64,000 nucleotides of DNA from an uncultured Prevotellaceae bacterium (GTDB taxonomy: Bacteria > Bacteroidota > Bacteroidia > Bacteroidales > Bacteroidaceae). Positions 1 to 10,000 of the stretch are shown here, piece by piece (position 1 is the first letter of the stretch; each line of letters begins with the position of its first letter). A model generated the notes under the pieces. The model made no database searches, was not told the origin of the DNA, and worked only from the letters and a program-made list of their open reading frames with translations. The position numbers were made by a program, and so were the translations under genes. The stretch is from the NCBI GenBank assembly GCA_900315455.1, contig OMZE01000002.1, positions 124,001 through 188,000 on the forward strand. Reading direction: 5' to 3'.

Positions 1-2941
1 CATAAGAGCCTTCCTCACCAGTACGCTCATACCATCCCTTGGCATACGGGTTGCCGCTTGGGGATTGTACTGGGAAGAAGTTGTTCTCCATCCAATACTT
101 GACGATTTCCCCGATATTATTGACAGCCCCTTTCGCCTTGTCGGTTGCAGTCCTATTGCGCATGTTCAGCCTTGCAGCAGCAGTGTATGCTGATTGGCTA
201 TATGAATGCCAGTGCGTGACAGCATTCGTTTCCTTACTCATTACCCTTCCACCGTTGCTATTTTTATTGCAAGCAAAACGATGTGTTTCGTCATCCCAAG
301 TCATATTGTCACCGCTGAAGTCATCAAGGGGATAGTGTGATGCAATGACCACCGTGTATCCTTCTGCGACGTTGCCCGAGCCGACAAGCGTTTCATTGAG
401 TTTTTGTATCAGCCATAATTCCTGAGAGTTTGACGGGCATTCCCAACCTGTATTACTGGGGTCGATTTCCCCCGTAGCATAGTTGGCTATCTTGCCATCA
501 AAGTGGTGAATGCAGTCTATTCCGATAAGCCTGACACGGGAGTCGTGGTAGTCCTTGTGCCAATAAGTTGCTTTGTAATGTGGCGAGTTGCTGTTGTCAT
601 ACCCTTCGGGGAACACGCCATGCGACTCATCGTACGGGGCGAAGTAGTTGTCATAGCAGTATTCCCTATCGAGGTCACATGATTGTGCCCCCTCCTCACC
701 TGACGAGGCATCATGGTTGCCGATGACGAACAACCCCTTGTTGTTGAGAACACTATTCTCCCACCATACGATACCATGCGCCCCTTGTATGGTATTCTGC
801 ACCACGTCACCAGTATTCAGAACGTCATCAATATATGCCTTGTATTTGGCTATGGCTTCATTCAGCCTTGAGGCAGCGGCATTTGATGTATGAATATCTG
901 AATAATGCAACAAGCCAAGCAATGGCGGTTGATTATCACGTTGCGGTGATTTCCATTTCGCCTCCTTTATAAGGGAGAAAGTGGACACAGAATCAGAAGA
1001 TGACGAACCGCCTGAGGAGCCCCCACCTCCGGGGGAAAGCAACGTGAATGACACCTCCATTTCGCTTACAGTGCGGAAGGTAATTTTGTAGTTGTCATTT
1101 TCACGGGCAATGAAGTCCACTTGTGATGGCACCGGGATGTTGCTGAAGCCGTAATAATGCCAATACGCTGGTTCAACGACGCCGAGACCGAAGTATGTCA
1201 AGTTGCTCTTGTTGTTGACTATCAGTCTATATTTCGCCCCTGCTTTCAGGTGACCCAAAGAAATGGTCGTGTTTGCAGTATCCACGCCTACGGCAACAAA
1301 ATTCTCCTCTGATGTCTGCCCTACATACATAGCCTCCATTACATCGTCGGGGGACTGGTTGGCGGTGTCTGGACGGAACACCGCCTCGTCATTGATTGCA
1401 AGCATTGCCGTTGATGCGTTAGGCCAGCAGAAGCGCAGATACCTTATGGAAGATTCATTGGGAATTGTATAGTTGTAATACACAGTCTTGTCTGAACTTC
1501 CACGATAACTTGCAAGCGACATCAGGAAACACTTGTTCTCGTCATAGAAATGGATGTGCGATGTGCCTGCCTGATAAGTTCCGTAGTATGAGTGTATGAT
1601 ATCGTTAGGCTTGCATGGAATGAAGTCAGACGTGGAGTATAAATCGTCCGTGGCGGTTAACTGGGCAAGCCCACTTGTCTCCTTGTTGAGAAGTTTCATT
1701 CCGCTTGTTGCCTTGATGTAATTTGCCTTTCCGACAAGGTCATCGACCTCTGCCTTGTAGTCTGCCTTTCTTCGCCTTATGAAAATATGCGTTGGTAATG
1801 CCGACTCGTCCGTTTTGCCACGACGGATGTAGAACCACCTTGTGTTTTCGGGCACAACGTATACAACCTCAGTGCCTTTCGTAATACTATTGAGTGCCGT
1901 GGTTGTGGCATAATGAGCCGTGCTTCCCGTTTCAAAGACTTCTTCGTCGGTCAGGAATTGGATGTTTGCGGCTCTCTCGTCGTTGGCAACTATTCTCAAC
2001 TCGTCCCCTGCCTTTATTGGCATTGATTCTTCTTTCCCGATAGGGATAATAATTGCGCTCGACGCATTTCTTCCGGGGCTTGAATAATATGACCAAATAC
2101 CGTTGTCAATATAGTAGAACGAACTGGGGAAAGACGAAAGCCTAACATCCTTCTCGCTCCAAATATCCCCTGCCTCCAACTCATCGGTGACGGCTTTTTG
2201 TGTCATTGCCATCACTTCACTCTGCCCAGTAGTTGGGGATAGTTCAAAGGCCGGGGTATCAGGGTCTTCTGGATTGTATATGCCCGTGTTGCCTTGCTCG
2301 CCCTTCTGCCCACGCAAAGCATCGAGTTGCTCTTGAGTGAAATCGGAATAGCGGAATGGCTCGCCCTTCTGCCCGTCTGCGCCCGTATGTCCATTGTGCA
2401 AGGTGATGTCCGTAGTGCGTCCATCGTCTTCGGTTACCCTCCATGTGTTGACACCTCCGTCTTCGTCAGAAGATTCGATTTTATCAACCGATGCTATTCC
2501 GTTCCCTCTATCACCTTTTGTACCTTTGTGCCCGTTCTTGACTGATATTATTGTCTGCGCCCCGTCAGATTCGGTTATCGTCCATTCGTTTGTACCGCCA
2601 TCTTCTTCCGATGATGCCGTCTGCTCAATGGATGCTATGCCATTGCCTCTGCTACCGTTATAGAGAGAAATATCATAGGATTCGCCATTATCCAATGTGA
2701 TTCTCCATGTGTTTTCCCCACTATCCTCCGATGTAGCCTCAATAGGCGAAATGTCGCTTATACCACACCCCTTGATATTGTTCAAGATAATGGATAGAAC
2801 CCCATTGTTGTAGTCAGAGGTAGCCGAAGGAGTACCAACGTCACCGACAATACTCACTTGCACTCTCTCCAAAGCAGCGAAGGAGTCAGATGCAATGACC
2901 TTTCCATGCTTGTCCTTTAGTATGATTCTGTTGATTGCCAT
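1..2941 (-). CDS. Phage tail fibre-like protein with collagen-like stretches and a C-terminal metallophosphoesterase domain (partial)
   Basis: The frame is open from ATG at 2941 to the window edge (about 980 residues visible; C-terminus missing). Residues about 60-170 carry three imperfect repeats of the pattern SIExxxSSEEDGGxNxWxI...DG...NG, interspersed and followed by short Gly-x-x collagen-like runs (NGHKGTKGDRG, GHTGADGQKGE, RGQKGEQGNTG), as in receptor-binding or fibre proteins of phages of gut bacteria. The last third has the calcineurin-like metallophosphoesterase motif set in order: SDIH (about 682), NTGDVV (about 711), IGNHDA (about 742) and ASHYP (about 867). It is the first gene beyond the tail-tip genes and overlaps the upstream gene by 56 bp. 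Inferred role: host-surface binding, with the enzymatic domain possibly acting on a phosphorylated surface polymer; the substrate is unknown. Confidence 0.75.
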   Translation of the reverse strand, partial: MAINRIILKDKHGKVIASDSFAALERVQVSIVGDVGTPSATSDYNNGVLSIILNNIKGCGISDISPIEATSEDSGENTWRITLDNGESYDISLYNGSRGNGIASIEQTASSEEDGGTNEWTITESDGAQTIISVKNGHKGTKGDRGNGIASVDKIESSDEDGGVNTWRVTEDDGRTTDITLHNGHTGADGQKGEPFRYSDFTQEQLDALRGQKGEQGNTGIYNPEDPDTPAFELSPTTGQSEVMAMTQKAVTDELEAGDIWSEKDVRLSSFPSSFYYIDNGIWSYYSSPGRNASSAIIIPIGKEESMPIKAGDELRIVANDERAANIQFLTDEEVFETGSTAHYATTTALNSITKGTEVVYVVPENTRWFYIRRGKTDESALPTHIFIRRRKADYKAEVDDLVGKANYIKATSGMKLLNKETSGLAQLTATDDLYSTSDFIPCKPNDIIHSYYGTYQAGTSHIHFYDENKCFLMSLASYRGSSDKTVYYNYTIPNESSIRYLRFCWPNASTAMLAINDEAVFRPDTANQSPDDVMEAMYVGQTSEENFVAVGVDTANTTISLGHLKAGAKYRLIVNNKSNLTYFGLGVVEPAYWHYYGFSNIPVPSQVDFIARENDNYKITFRTVSEMEVSFTLLSPGGGGSSGGSSSSDSVSTFSLIKEAKWKSPQRDNQPPLLGLLHYSDIHTSNAAASRLNEAIAKYKAYIDDVLNTGDVVQNTIQGAHGIVWWENSVLNNKGLFVIGNHDASSGEEGAQSCDLDREYCYDNYFAPYDESHGVFPEGYDNSNSPHYKATYWHKDYHDSRVRLIGIDCIHHFDGKIANYATGEIDPSNTGWECPSNSQELWLIQKLNETLVGSGNVAEGYTVVIASHYPLDDFSGDNMTWDDETHRFACNKNSNGGRVMSKETNAVTHWHSYSQSAYTAAARLNMRNRTATDKAKGAVNNIGEIVKYWMENNFFPVQSPSGNPYAKGWYERTGEEGSY

Positions 2942-3461
2942 AGAATTGTATGATTACTGATTTATTGATGTTATCTATATCCACGGAATAAGTAGACTGC
3001 AGGGCAAGCACCCCTTCGTCGAGTGTAGCAAGCCCGTGCGTTGTAAGGGTAAGGGTGTCACCGTCTATCACCGCTTCAAGGGTGTCATCAACGTAGTATA
3101 TTTCCTCGCCAAATGTTTCCAGCCCCTGCACGTTGTCGCAAGCGTTAGCATCCACTATCCTGAACAACGGCAAAGCCTTCCACCGCCACGGATGTCCTTC
3201 GTATGTACCCGTTATCTCAAGGGAATAGAGCGACTTCACAAGCATGCCACTTGGCAGGATGATTATCATATCGCCTTCGTCCGTCAGTTCATAGTCTACT
3301 GATGTCTTCATATCTGGAAAGCGTGTCAGCACAACCACCATGTCCCCGATGTCAGCAAAGGACACCCCGTCTTCCTCTGACGGAACGAGATTCTTGTAGC
3401 AGAGATGCAATCTGAAATCGTTTCCGTATGGCACTCGCAATATGTCTTTATCTACTATCAT
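2886..3461 (-). CDS. Hypothetical phage tail-tip/baseplate protein
   Basis: This 191-residue protein lies between the large tail protein and the fibre-like gene and overlaps both (4 bp upstream, 56 bp downstream), so it is translated as part of the tail operon. It is rich in beta-prone, acidic sequence (LTRFPDMKTSVDYELTDEGD) with no signal peptide or membrane segment. The position and the beta-rich look suit a small baseplate or fibre-attachment protein. No family is recognised, so the function rests on context only. Confidence 0.65.
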   Translation of the reverse strand: MIVDKDILRVPYGNDFRLHLCYKNLVPSEEDGVSFADIGDMVVVLTRFPDMKTSVDYELTDEGDMIIILPSGMLVKSLYSLEITGTYEGHPWRWKALPLFRIVDANACDNVQGLETFGEEIYYVDDTLEAVIDGDTLTLTTHGLATLDEGVLALQSTYSVDIDNINKSVIIQFYGNQQNHTKGQAWKGHCI

Positions 3462-6400
3462 AGTTTCTCCACTTGTTTTTCAAGTTGCTTAATCCTTGAA
3501 TATGCATCTGTCTCGCCAACTTCATATATCGGGGAGTCCTCTGGTATATCCAATTTCAGTTCATATCCGATAATCCTCGAGTCCTTGTAGCCGCCATTGA
3601 GGGATTCATGGTAGACTCTTATCTTCGTGCCCTCTGCATACAACGGTTCATCCATGTCGGTCATCATAGAGCAACGGAACATCCATCCATCTTCCTGCAT
3701 GGCACGGAGGTAATCATTGGCGAATTTCCACAAATGCCCCTCAGCGATACTGACAAGATTGAGGCTGCTCATCGCCTCTACATTCCATCCAGATAGTACG
3801 AATGTATCCCCGACTTTTGGCATAAGCATACTTGACGGTAGTTTCGCACCATAGTCCTCGTTGCGTATGAGCGTATACTCATTGCCATTATAAGTGCTGA
3901 ATCCTACATCGAACTCCATTCCTGCAAGGAGAAAACCTTCTATAGTCGCATCTTGTGCGACCTCTTGGAATGCGATGATATAAGGGTTGGCCAAATTGTT
4001 TATGTTGTTTGAAACGCAAAAGTATGCGGCATTATCGGGCACTGTCCTCTCTACATAATTGCCTCCAGTACATCTGATACGTTCCACTGTGCCATCGATT
4101 ATTTCATCGTCGGCATCCTTGAACATACACCTTGGATTGGATGTTGACGCACCAGTATATACATATACATGAAGCGTACACCCTTGGTATCTTGACACAT
4201 CTATCCGTGTGGCATAGGCAGAACCCGAAGCACTTGTCAACGTGCCTGACGAGTTCCAATACCTACTTTTCCTCCATCCGTCATTCTGACTTGCCGTTTC
4301 CCATTGTGTCGGGGTGATGTCGGTCTCGATGATTTCTATATCGCCACCTTCCTTTTCATGGTTATTGTCCGTATCCCAATTAAGACCCATCTCGTAATAG
4401 GCTTGCTGCTCATCGTAGTCGGACAAGAACAAGGCACGAAGTTTTTCCCCGTCTTTGACGTACCTTCTCTGAAATAGAAACGGGTCTCCGTTGATTATCT
4501 CTGCCTTGAATATATATGCAAGCCAAGGCCACGGGTATTCCGTTCCATCAGCATAGACTATCTTATCCTCTCTTTGCTCGGTTCTAACTTCGGTCACTCT
4601 CAGATAACATTTCGGATAAATGTTGTCGTTTTTGATAGCCATTTCCACCCGTTGCACTTCAAGGATATTGGGAACACTTTCTATTTCCACATATCCGTTT
4701 GTCTGCACAAGTGGGTCGGAATCCGGGTCGTAGAACGGCAGACGCAGCCTCCTATCCCCCAACCCTATAAGGCTCGATGGGTCATCGGTATTGTCGGTGT
4801 ACCATGCTGTCTCTACCATATCTGGGCGGTATTCAAGCAATTCAACTATAATGCCAGTGTCGAATCCACTTGGTATTCCGTTAGGGAAGCAGAAATAATA
4901 TGAATCATCCTCGCCTTGAATATACCCTGACGGATTGAAGGTAACTGGATACGTTATACCACCCCAAATAACACTTGCAGCAAACGACTTTCCTTCAGGC
5001 AAAGACATCTTGCATTCATGCGGTCTTTCCGTTACACCAATCATATCCAAAGTTGGTTTTGACACAAAACCAGCAACTACAATGTCAAACTCTGCGCTAC
5101 CTTCCAACACAAGTTTGTATGTTTTCCCGCCCTTGAGTGTTATCTTACCTCCATCAACGAAGCCATACACCATATGTCCAACATCCGATGTACTTGACAA
5201 TTCGGTAAACCTACATTCTACGACATAAGGATTGTCCGACAAATATATCACCCTTGTCGGGGTGTCACCATCACTATACGGGTTATCAAACTCTTCTAAG
5301 AACAACCTCAACTCAAGCCTCATATTTGCTTCTACATTCGGATTCATATTGAACCGAAGACCTGCATTGAATCGGGAATACTCAACAATAGTATCCTTCT
5401 TGAAACCGAATGTCTTGTTGGTATCCCCAACTTTATGGGCAACCGACCTATATTTGAATACACTATAGTTCCATGTTATATGGTCATGTACTATCTCGTT
5501 GTCAGTCGGTGGAGCAACTGGCGTTGAAGTCGGGTCTTGTCTTACATTCTGCCCGATGTGGGTCAATGGAGTGAGTTGGAAAACCACTTGTTCTACTTGC
5601 GTACCTTCATCTTGCAACATGGTATACGGGTCAACCTTCCTATCCGAGTCCAAGAAGCACGTCACACCGTCAATTGTCTTTTGGGTGTCGATGTGCAACA
5701 AGAGTTTTTTGCGATAACTCTCAGGTACATTCTTCGTTCCACCGAAGACATATAGGCGGTTGGCATAGTTCGTCAAGTCACGGCTCGCCTGCATTGTCTC
5801 CACGTTGTCCCCCAGCACAAACTCCTTCGCAGTATTCCCCAACTCGCACTTGCCGAAGTTTATCCAGCCGACCGCAGGTGTGCCCTCATAAGTGACCCAC
5901 CACTCGCATTCGTACTCATTGGCTATTTCCGTGAGGGATTCACAGATTCGCTTTGCGTCATAGTTGATGAATCGGATTTCCTTAGCCTTGGTCGCAGAGG
6001 GAAGTATCCTTGCGTTGTATGGTCTGCCGTAATATGTCAAGTCGGCAGCAAGGATATTGCAGAGTATCTGCTCTACATGATAGGCAAGGGAGTTGGTCAG
6101 ACACCACACCGCCTCCTGCCTCTTGTAGGGGAATTTCCCATAATACGGGCTCGTGCCTTCATCTATTCTCTGGATAGCAGATGTGTCGAGTATTGTCGTT
6201 CCGTTGTCCTCATCCATCACAATGGGCAGCGCATCTTCAAACGGCGCAGTAAGCATGTTTATGTGGTTATCCCAGAGCCAGTATGCCCTGTCGAAACGCA
6301 GGTTGTAGTCATAGCCGCCAGTAGCCTTGTTGTATGTGGGGAATTGCTTTTCACGCAGGAAGAACAATCCGAACACTTCATCAATGATGAAGTCTCCTAC

Positions 6401-6571
6401 CTTGAATTCTTCCGGCTCTTCCAGCGAGAAGGCCAGAGTGATGCTGTCCTCGCCCATGAGGTGGAATTTGCGTTTGGATGCCGTTGTGATAAGCACACTC
6501 GCTATACCTCTTGATGCTGCCCAATTATCATTGGAATACCTCGATATTGATATTTCCTTATACTCTCTCAT
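3458..6571 (-). CDS. Large phage tail protein (tail-tip/baseplate hub type)
   Basis: A 1,037-residue protein directly downstream of the 146-residue tail-tip gene. It starts MREYKEISISRYSND with a 4-bp ATGA-type overlap. The first 400 residues are compact and globular, with a long mid-region of beta-rich sequence (LTLKGGKTYKLVLEGSAEFD) and a Gln/Lys-rich end (RIKQLEKQVEKL) that may form a short coiled coil. In siphoviruses the gene after tape measure and distal tail protein usually encodes the tail-associated hub/lysin or Tal protein, and this length fits. I see no obvious peptidase or lysozyme active-site motif, so call it a hub protein by position. Confidence 0.65.
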   Translation of the reverse strand: MREYKEISISRYSNDNWAASRGIASVLITTASKRKFHLMGEDSITLAFSLEEPEEFKVGDFIIDEVFGLFFLREKQFPTYNKATGGYDYNLRFDRAYWLWDNHINMLTAPFEDALPIVMDEDNGTTILDTSAIQRIDEGTSPYYGKFPYKRQEAVWCLTNSLAYHVEQILCNILAADLTYYGRPYNARILPSATKAKEIRFINYDAKRICESLTEIANEYECEWWVTYEGTPAVGWINFGKCELGNTAKEFVLGDNVETMQASRDLTNYANRLYVFGGTKNVPESYRKKLLLHIDTQKTIDGVTCFLDSDRKVDPYTMLQDEGTQVEQVVFQLTPLTHIGQNVRQDPTSTPVAPPTDNEIVHDHITWNYSVFKYRSVAHKVGDTNKTFGFKKDTIVEYSRFNAGLRFNMNPNVEANMRLELRLFLEEFDNPYSDGDTPTRVIYLSDNPYVVECRFTELSSTSDVGHMVYGFVDGGKITLKGGKTYKLVLEGSAEFDIVVAGFVSKPTLDMIGVTERPHECKMSLPEGKSFAASVIWGGITYPVTFNPSGYIQGEDDSYYFCFPNGIPSGFDTGIIVELLEYRPDMVETAWYTDNTDDPSSLIGLGDRRLRLPFYDPDSDPLVQTNGYVEIESVPNILEVQRVEMAIKNDNIYPKCYLRVTEVRTEQREDKIVYADGTEYPWPWLAYIFKAEIINGDPFLFQRRYVKDGEKLRALFLSDYDEQQAYYEMGLNWDTDNNHEKEGGDIEIIETDITPTQWETASQNDGWRKSRYWNSSGTLTSASGSAYATRIDVSRYQGCTLHVYVYTGASTSNPRCMFKDADDEIIDGTVERIRCTGGNYVERTVPDNAAYFCVSNNINNLANPYIIAFQEVAQDATIEGFLLAGMEFDVGFSTYNGNEYTLIRNEDYGAKLPSSMLMPKVGDTFVLSGWNVEAMSSLNLVSIAEGHLWKFANDYLRAMQEDGWMFRCSMMTDMDEPLYAEGTKIRVYHESLNGGYKDSRIIGYELKLDIPEDSPIYEVGETDAYSRIKQLEKQVEKL

Positions 6572-7008
6572 ATCCTGTCGCTTGGGTCTGGTTCAACAAG
6601 TCTCAGCACCAGTTTCGCCATTCCGTTGATGAATTGCGTGAACTGGGTGCAACTGACGTATCTGCATTTATAGACGACATCGCTCTGGAACGATGTGCTG
6701 ATATTCAGTTCAACTCCTTGCAATATATCCAGCAAGTCGTTGTACTGCGTAAGATAGTTCTCTTTGCTTTTCGCCGTGATATGTATAGGAAGCGACAACT
6801 CCCTTTCTTGCATCATGTTCCCCGTAGAGGTGCGCCGCCGCCCATGCTCAAGTCGGCTCTCATTGATGATGTCCTCCTTCATCGCAGGGGGAGACATGAG
6901 GGCAGACAGCGCAGTGTCCGACAGGCTTACTCCGAGGGCGGGATGCCCTGTTGCCGCCACATAGGTGTAGGCATCATGACTGTTGATGTAGAATTGTCCT
7001 GCTGGCAT
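6568..7008 (-). CDS. Small tail-tip protein, distal-tail-like by position
   Basis: A 146-residue protein encoded 2 bp downstream of the tape measure gene and overlapping the next gene by 4 bp. The sequence is globular, with no signal peptide. The slot immediately after the tape measure is normally taken by the distal tail (Dit) protein that joins tube and tip. The length is short for a full Dit, and no clear motif is visible, so the identity is inferred from synteny. Confidence 0.55.
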   Translation of the reverse strand: MPAGQFYINSHDAYTYVAATGHPALGVSLSDTALSALMSPPAMKEDIINESRLEHGRRRTSTGNMMQERELSLPIHITAKSKENYLTQYNDLLDILQGVELNISTSFQSDVVYKCRYVSCTQFTQFINGMAKLVLRLVEPDPSDRI

Positions 7009-7010
7009 GA

Positions 7011-10000
7011 TTATAGATTTTGAGTATTAACCGCAATACGTTCTATCTTCTCCCCGAAGTCGGAGAGCATCTTCTTGTTGAGAGACACGATGTCTGCGAG
7101 GTGTGTGTTGGACATGGCAACGAGGTCGCGCATATCGTCCACCGCTGCCGATGAGCCACCGACCAGCGCGTTCATCGCTGTAAGGGAGTTGGCTATCTGC
7201 TGCCGCAGCACGTTGCCTGTCTGCACACCAATTTGGATTGCAGTCAGCCGCCCGTTCAGGATGTCACCTTGCTCCTGAGTGAACGATGACACCGACTTGA
7301 AGGTGGCATCTCCCTCGCCAGAAGACCCATATCCCGTGACTCTCGCAAGGTCATCCCGAAGGCTGACACCTTCTCTGACGATGTTGTCATATTCAGCACG
7401 AAGCATAGCAAGTTCATCATCTGACAAGCCGCCTTTTGTAGCCTCTGCGAAGTTGTTATACCATGCTTTCAGCCTGTCCTTGAACTTCGCCCCTACCTCC
7501 GCATTCAGGACGGCATTGAACATGTATTTCTCAAAGTCCTTGCTGAAATCATAAGCGGACTTGTCCATGTCGGAGAGCGAGGAAACGAAGTTATCGTAGA
7601 CGTTATCAAAGGTCGTTGAGGTAAGTTGGTTCTGCGTCTGCTCTTGAATGTCCTCCAGCGTCTCCGCACCCTTTATGATGTTCTCAAGGTACTTCCTCAC
7701 CTCATCATCCAACTTCGCCCAGAACGTCGGGGCGTTCTCCTTCAACTCTTGCAGTTGTTCGGATGAGAGGTCGAACAAACCTTCAAGCCTGCCACCGAGG
7801 TCGTAGCCGACATTAGCCCAATCAGCAGCAGTCATCTTCTGACGGGTGCGGACACCGATGGAGTGTGACCCAGCCGATATCCCGGCATTCAACCTCTCAC
7901 GTCCGAGGGTGCGCCACGCTTCCAGTTCCTTCTGCACAAGGCTCTCGGCCTCCCTACCGGCCTTTGCTGCCTCGACCCCGTATGACTCGCTGATATACTC
8001 CTTCTTCTTCTCAATGAGGGAGTCCCAAACGCTAATGAGGTTTTCATACTCCTCGACAAGTTTCTTGTAAGAGGAATAATCCGCGCCAAACAGCCCGTCG
8101 AAAGCGTCCACCATCGCCGAGATACCTTGAACGGTATTCATCACACCGCCCACGATGTCACCGCTCATAATCTGTCCGACACCGCTGCCAGCAGACATAA
8201 GGCCACTGAATCCGTCTACAATGCCGTTTAGTTTAGAATCATCTGCCCCAAAGATATTGGCGATATTCGACCCGAACTCTTTTACAGCAGGAAGGAATTG
8301 CTTGATATTGTCGGTCATGGCGGAGATTCCTTCACCAACATCAGCAACTTTCTTGGCTTTCTCTAACTGTTCGACGATGGCTTTCATGTTACCGATGAAC
8401 GACTGATATGGCGAGCGGTCTTTCAACTCACCTTTCAACTCTTTCAGACGGTCAGTAACATCCTTAATATTGATTTTGCCCGAAAGTATGTCCTCAATGG
8501 CGGAATCAGACAAACCAAATGCGGAAAGTCCCTCTTTGCTTGCCGTTCCTTTGTTTCCCTCCAAATACTTGACCAAAGCCTCGTATTTGTCTATGATGGC
8601 TTGGATGGCGGTGACGGACTTCTTGGATGCGTCGGCGAAGAGGTCGGCCATTGCCCGTGCTACGACACCGAACTGCTCGTCAAGTGTCCTCAGTGCTGCT
8701 TTTTCTTGTTCTTTCAGAGAAAGAATGTCACCGAGATTCTGAGCCTTGTCGATTTTATCAGCGTACTCCTCTTTGATTGCTTGCCGTTTCTGTTGGTAAT
8801 CACCATATTCTTTCAAGTAATCGCGCCACGACTGTTTCTCCGCCTCTTTGATTTCTTTCTCGCTGCGGAGATAGCCAGACCATGCGGCCACGCTGCGCAG
8901 GCGTCGGTTTTCTCTTTCCTCGGTGGTATATGCGGAATCAGCAGATGCCGTCTTGTAAGCATCACTGGTGTAGAAATTCTTCTTTTTGTTCTTCGGGTCG
9001 GCATCCCACAGGGCTTTGGCTTCTTCAATACGCTTTACCTTCAAGTCTTCGTAAGCACGCTCAATGGCTTCAAGTTCCTTGTCTCTATCTAACTCTATCT
9101 GCTTGATGGTCTTTGCTGTGCCCTCTTTCATGGCCTGTATTTCGGCCTCACGGGTAGACAACTCAAGGTCAACGGCAGCACGTTCGCGTTCCCTCTTGTT
9201 ACGCAATTCAAGTTCGGCTTTCTTCTCTGCAATTTCTTCAGGAGATAGGCCTGTATTTTTGGTTGGTTTAGTCTTTTTTGTCTTAGTCTTGGTCGGAGTA
9301 GTGGTCGACGTTGTGGGTGTTGTTGGTTTCTTTGTCTTCGTTCCGAGCACATAGTCGAGCATTGCGGCCTCTCGTGCCGTACCTTCGTCATTCCCGAAAG
9401 TTCTGCTACCGTATTGTACTTTTTTCCCCGACGAAAGTGCCTGCTGACGTGCTGCGAGGCTTTTCTTTAACTGCTCCGTCGTCATGCCTTTCATCCATGC
9501 GGGTATCTCGGAGTCATCGAAATGAACAGTAAAGGTCATTTCGGGATGCGCACTATTCCAAAGGTCTATCAATGCCACTGTCCGTGAATGCAACACGTCT
9601 GCAGATGTAGATGCCGCGTCTTGTACGGAAATCATCCCCGTCGTTGCCAGTATAGCGTTGGCGAGAGCAACACGGGCATTCTCTTGCGCCACTACATTAT
9701 CGTTTGTTACCGAAAGGAACTCGCCGACAGCATTGGCGATATTGTAAGCCTCACTTGCATATTTACGTTCATCGCCCTCCGCACGGCCTAACTCAATGGC
9801 ATAAGCCCGCACTTTGGCAATCATTTCCTGCGTTAATCTTGAACGTTCCTGAATGGCTTGATAAGTGACTTGATTCGACGCCCCAAGCGTTTCCTTTAAC
9901 CGTCTAACTTCTGCTTCAGCCTTACCGACACGCCGGATGTCTTCTTCTGTAATTATCTGCGCCATTACGCCTCTCGCCTGAGCCGAGAACTTGCTTGAAA

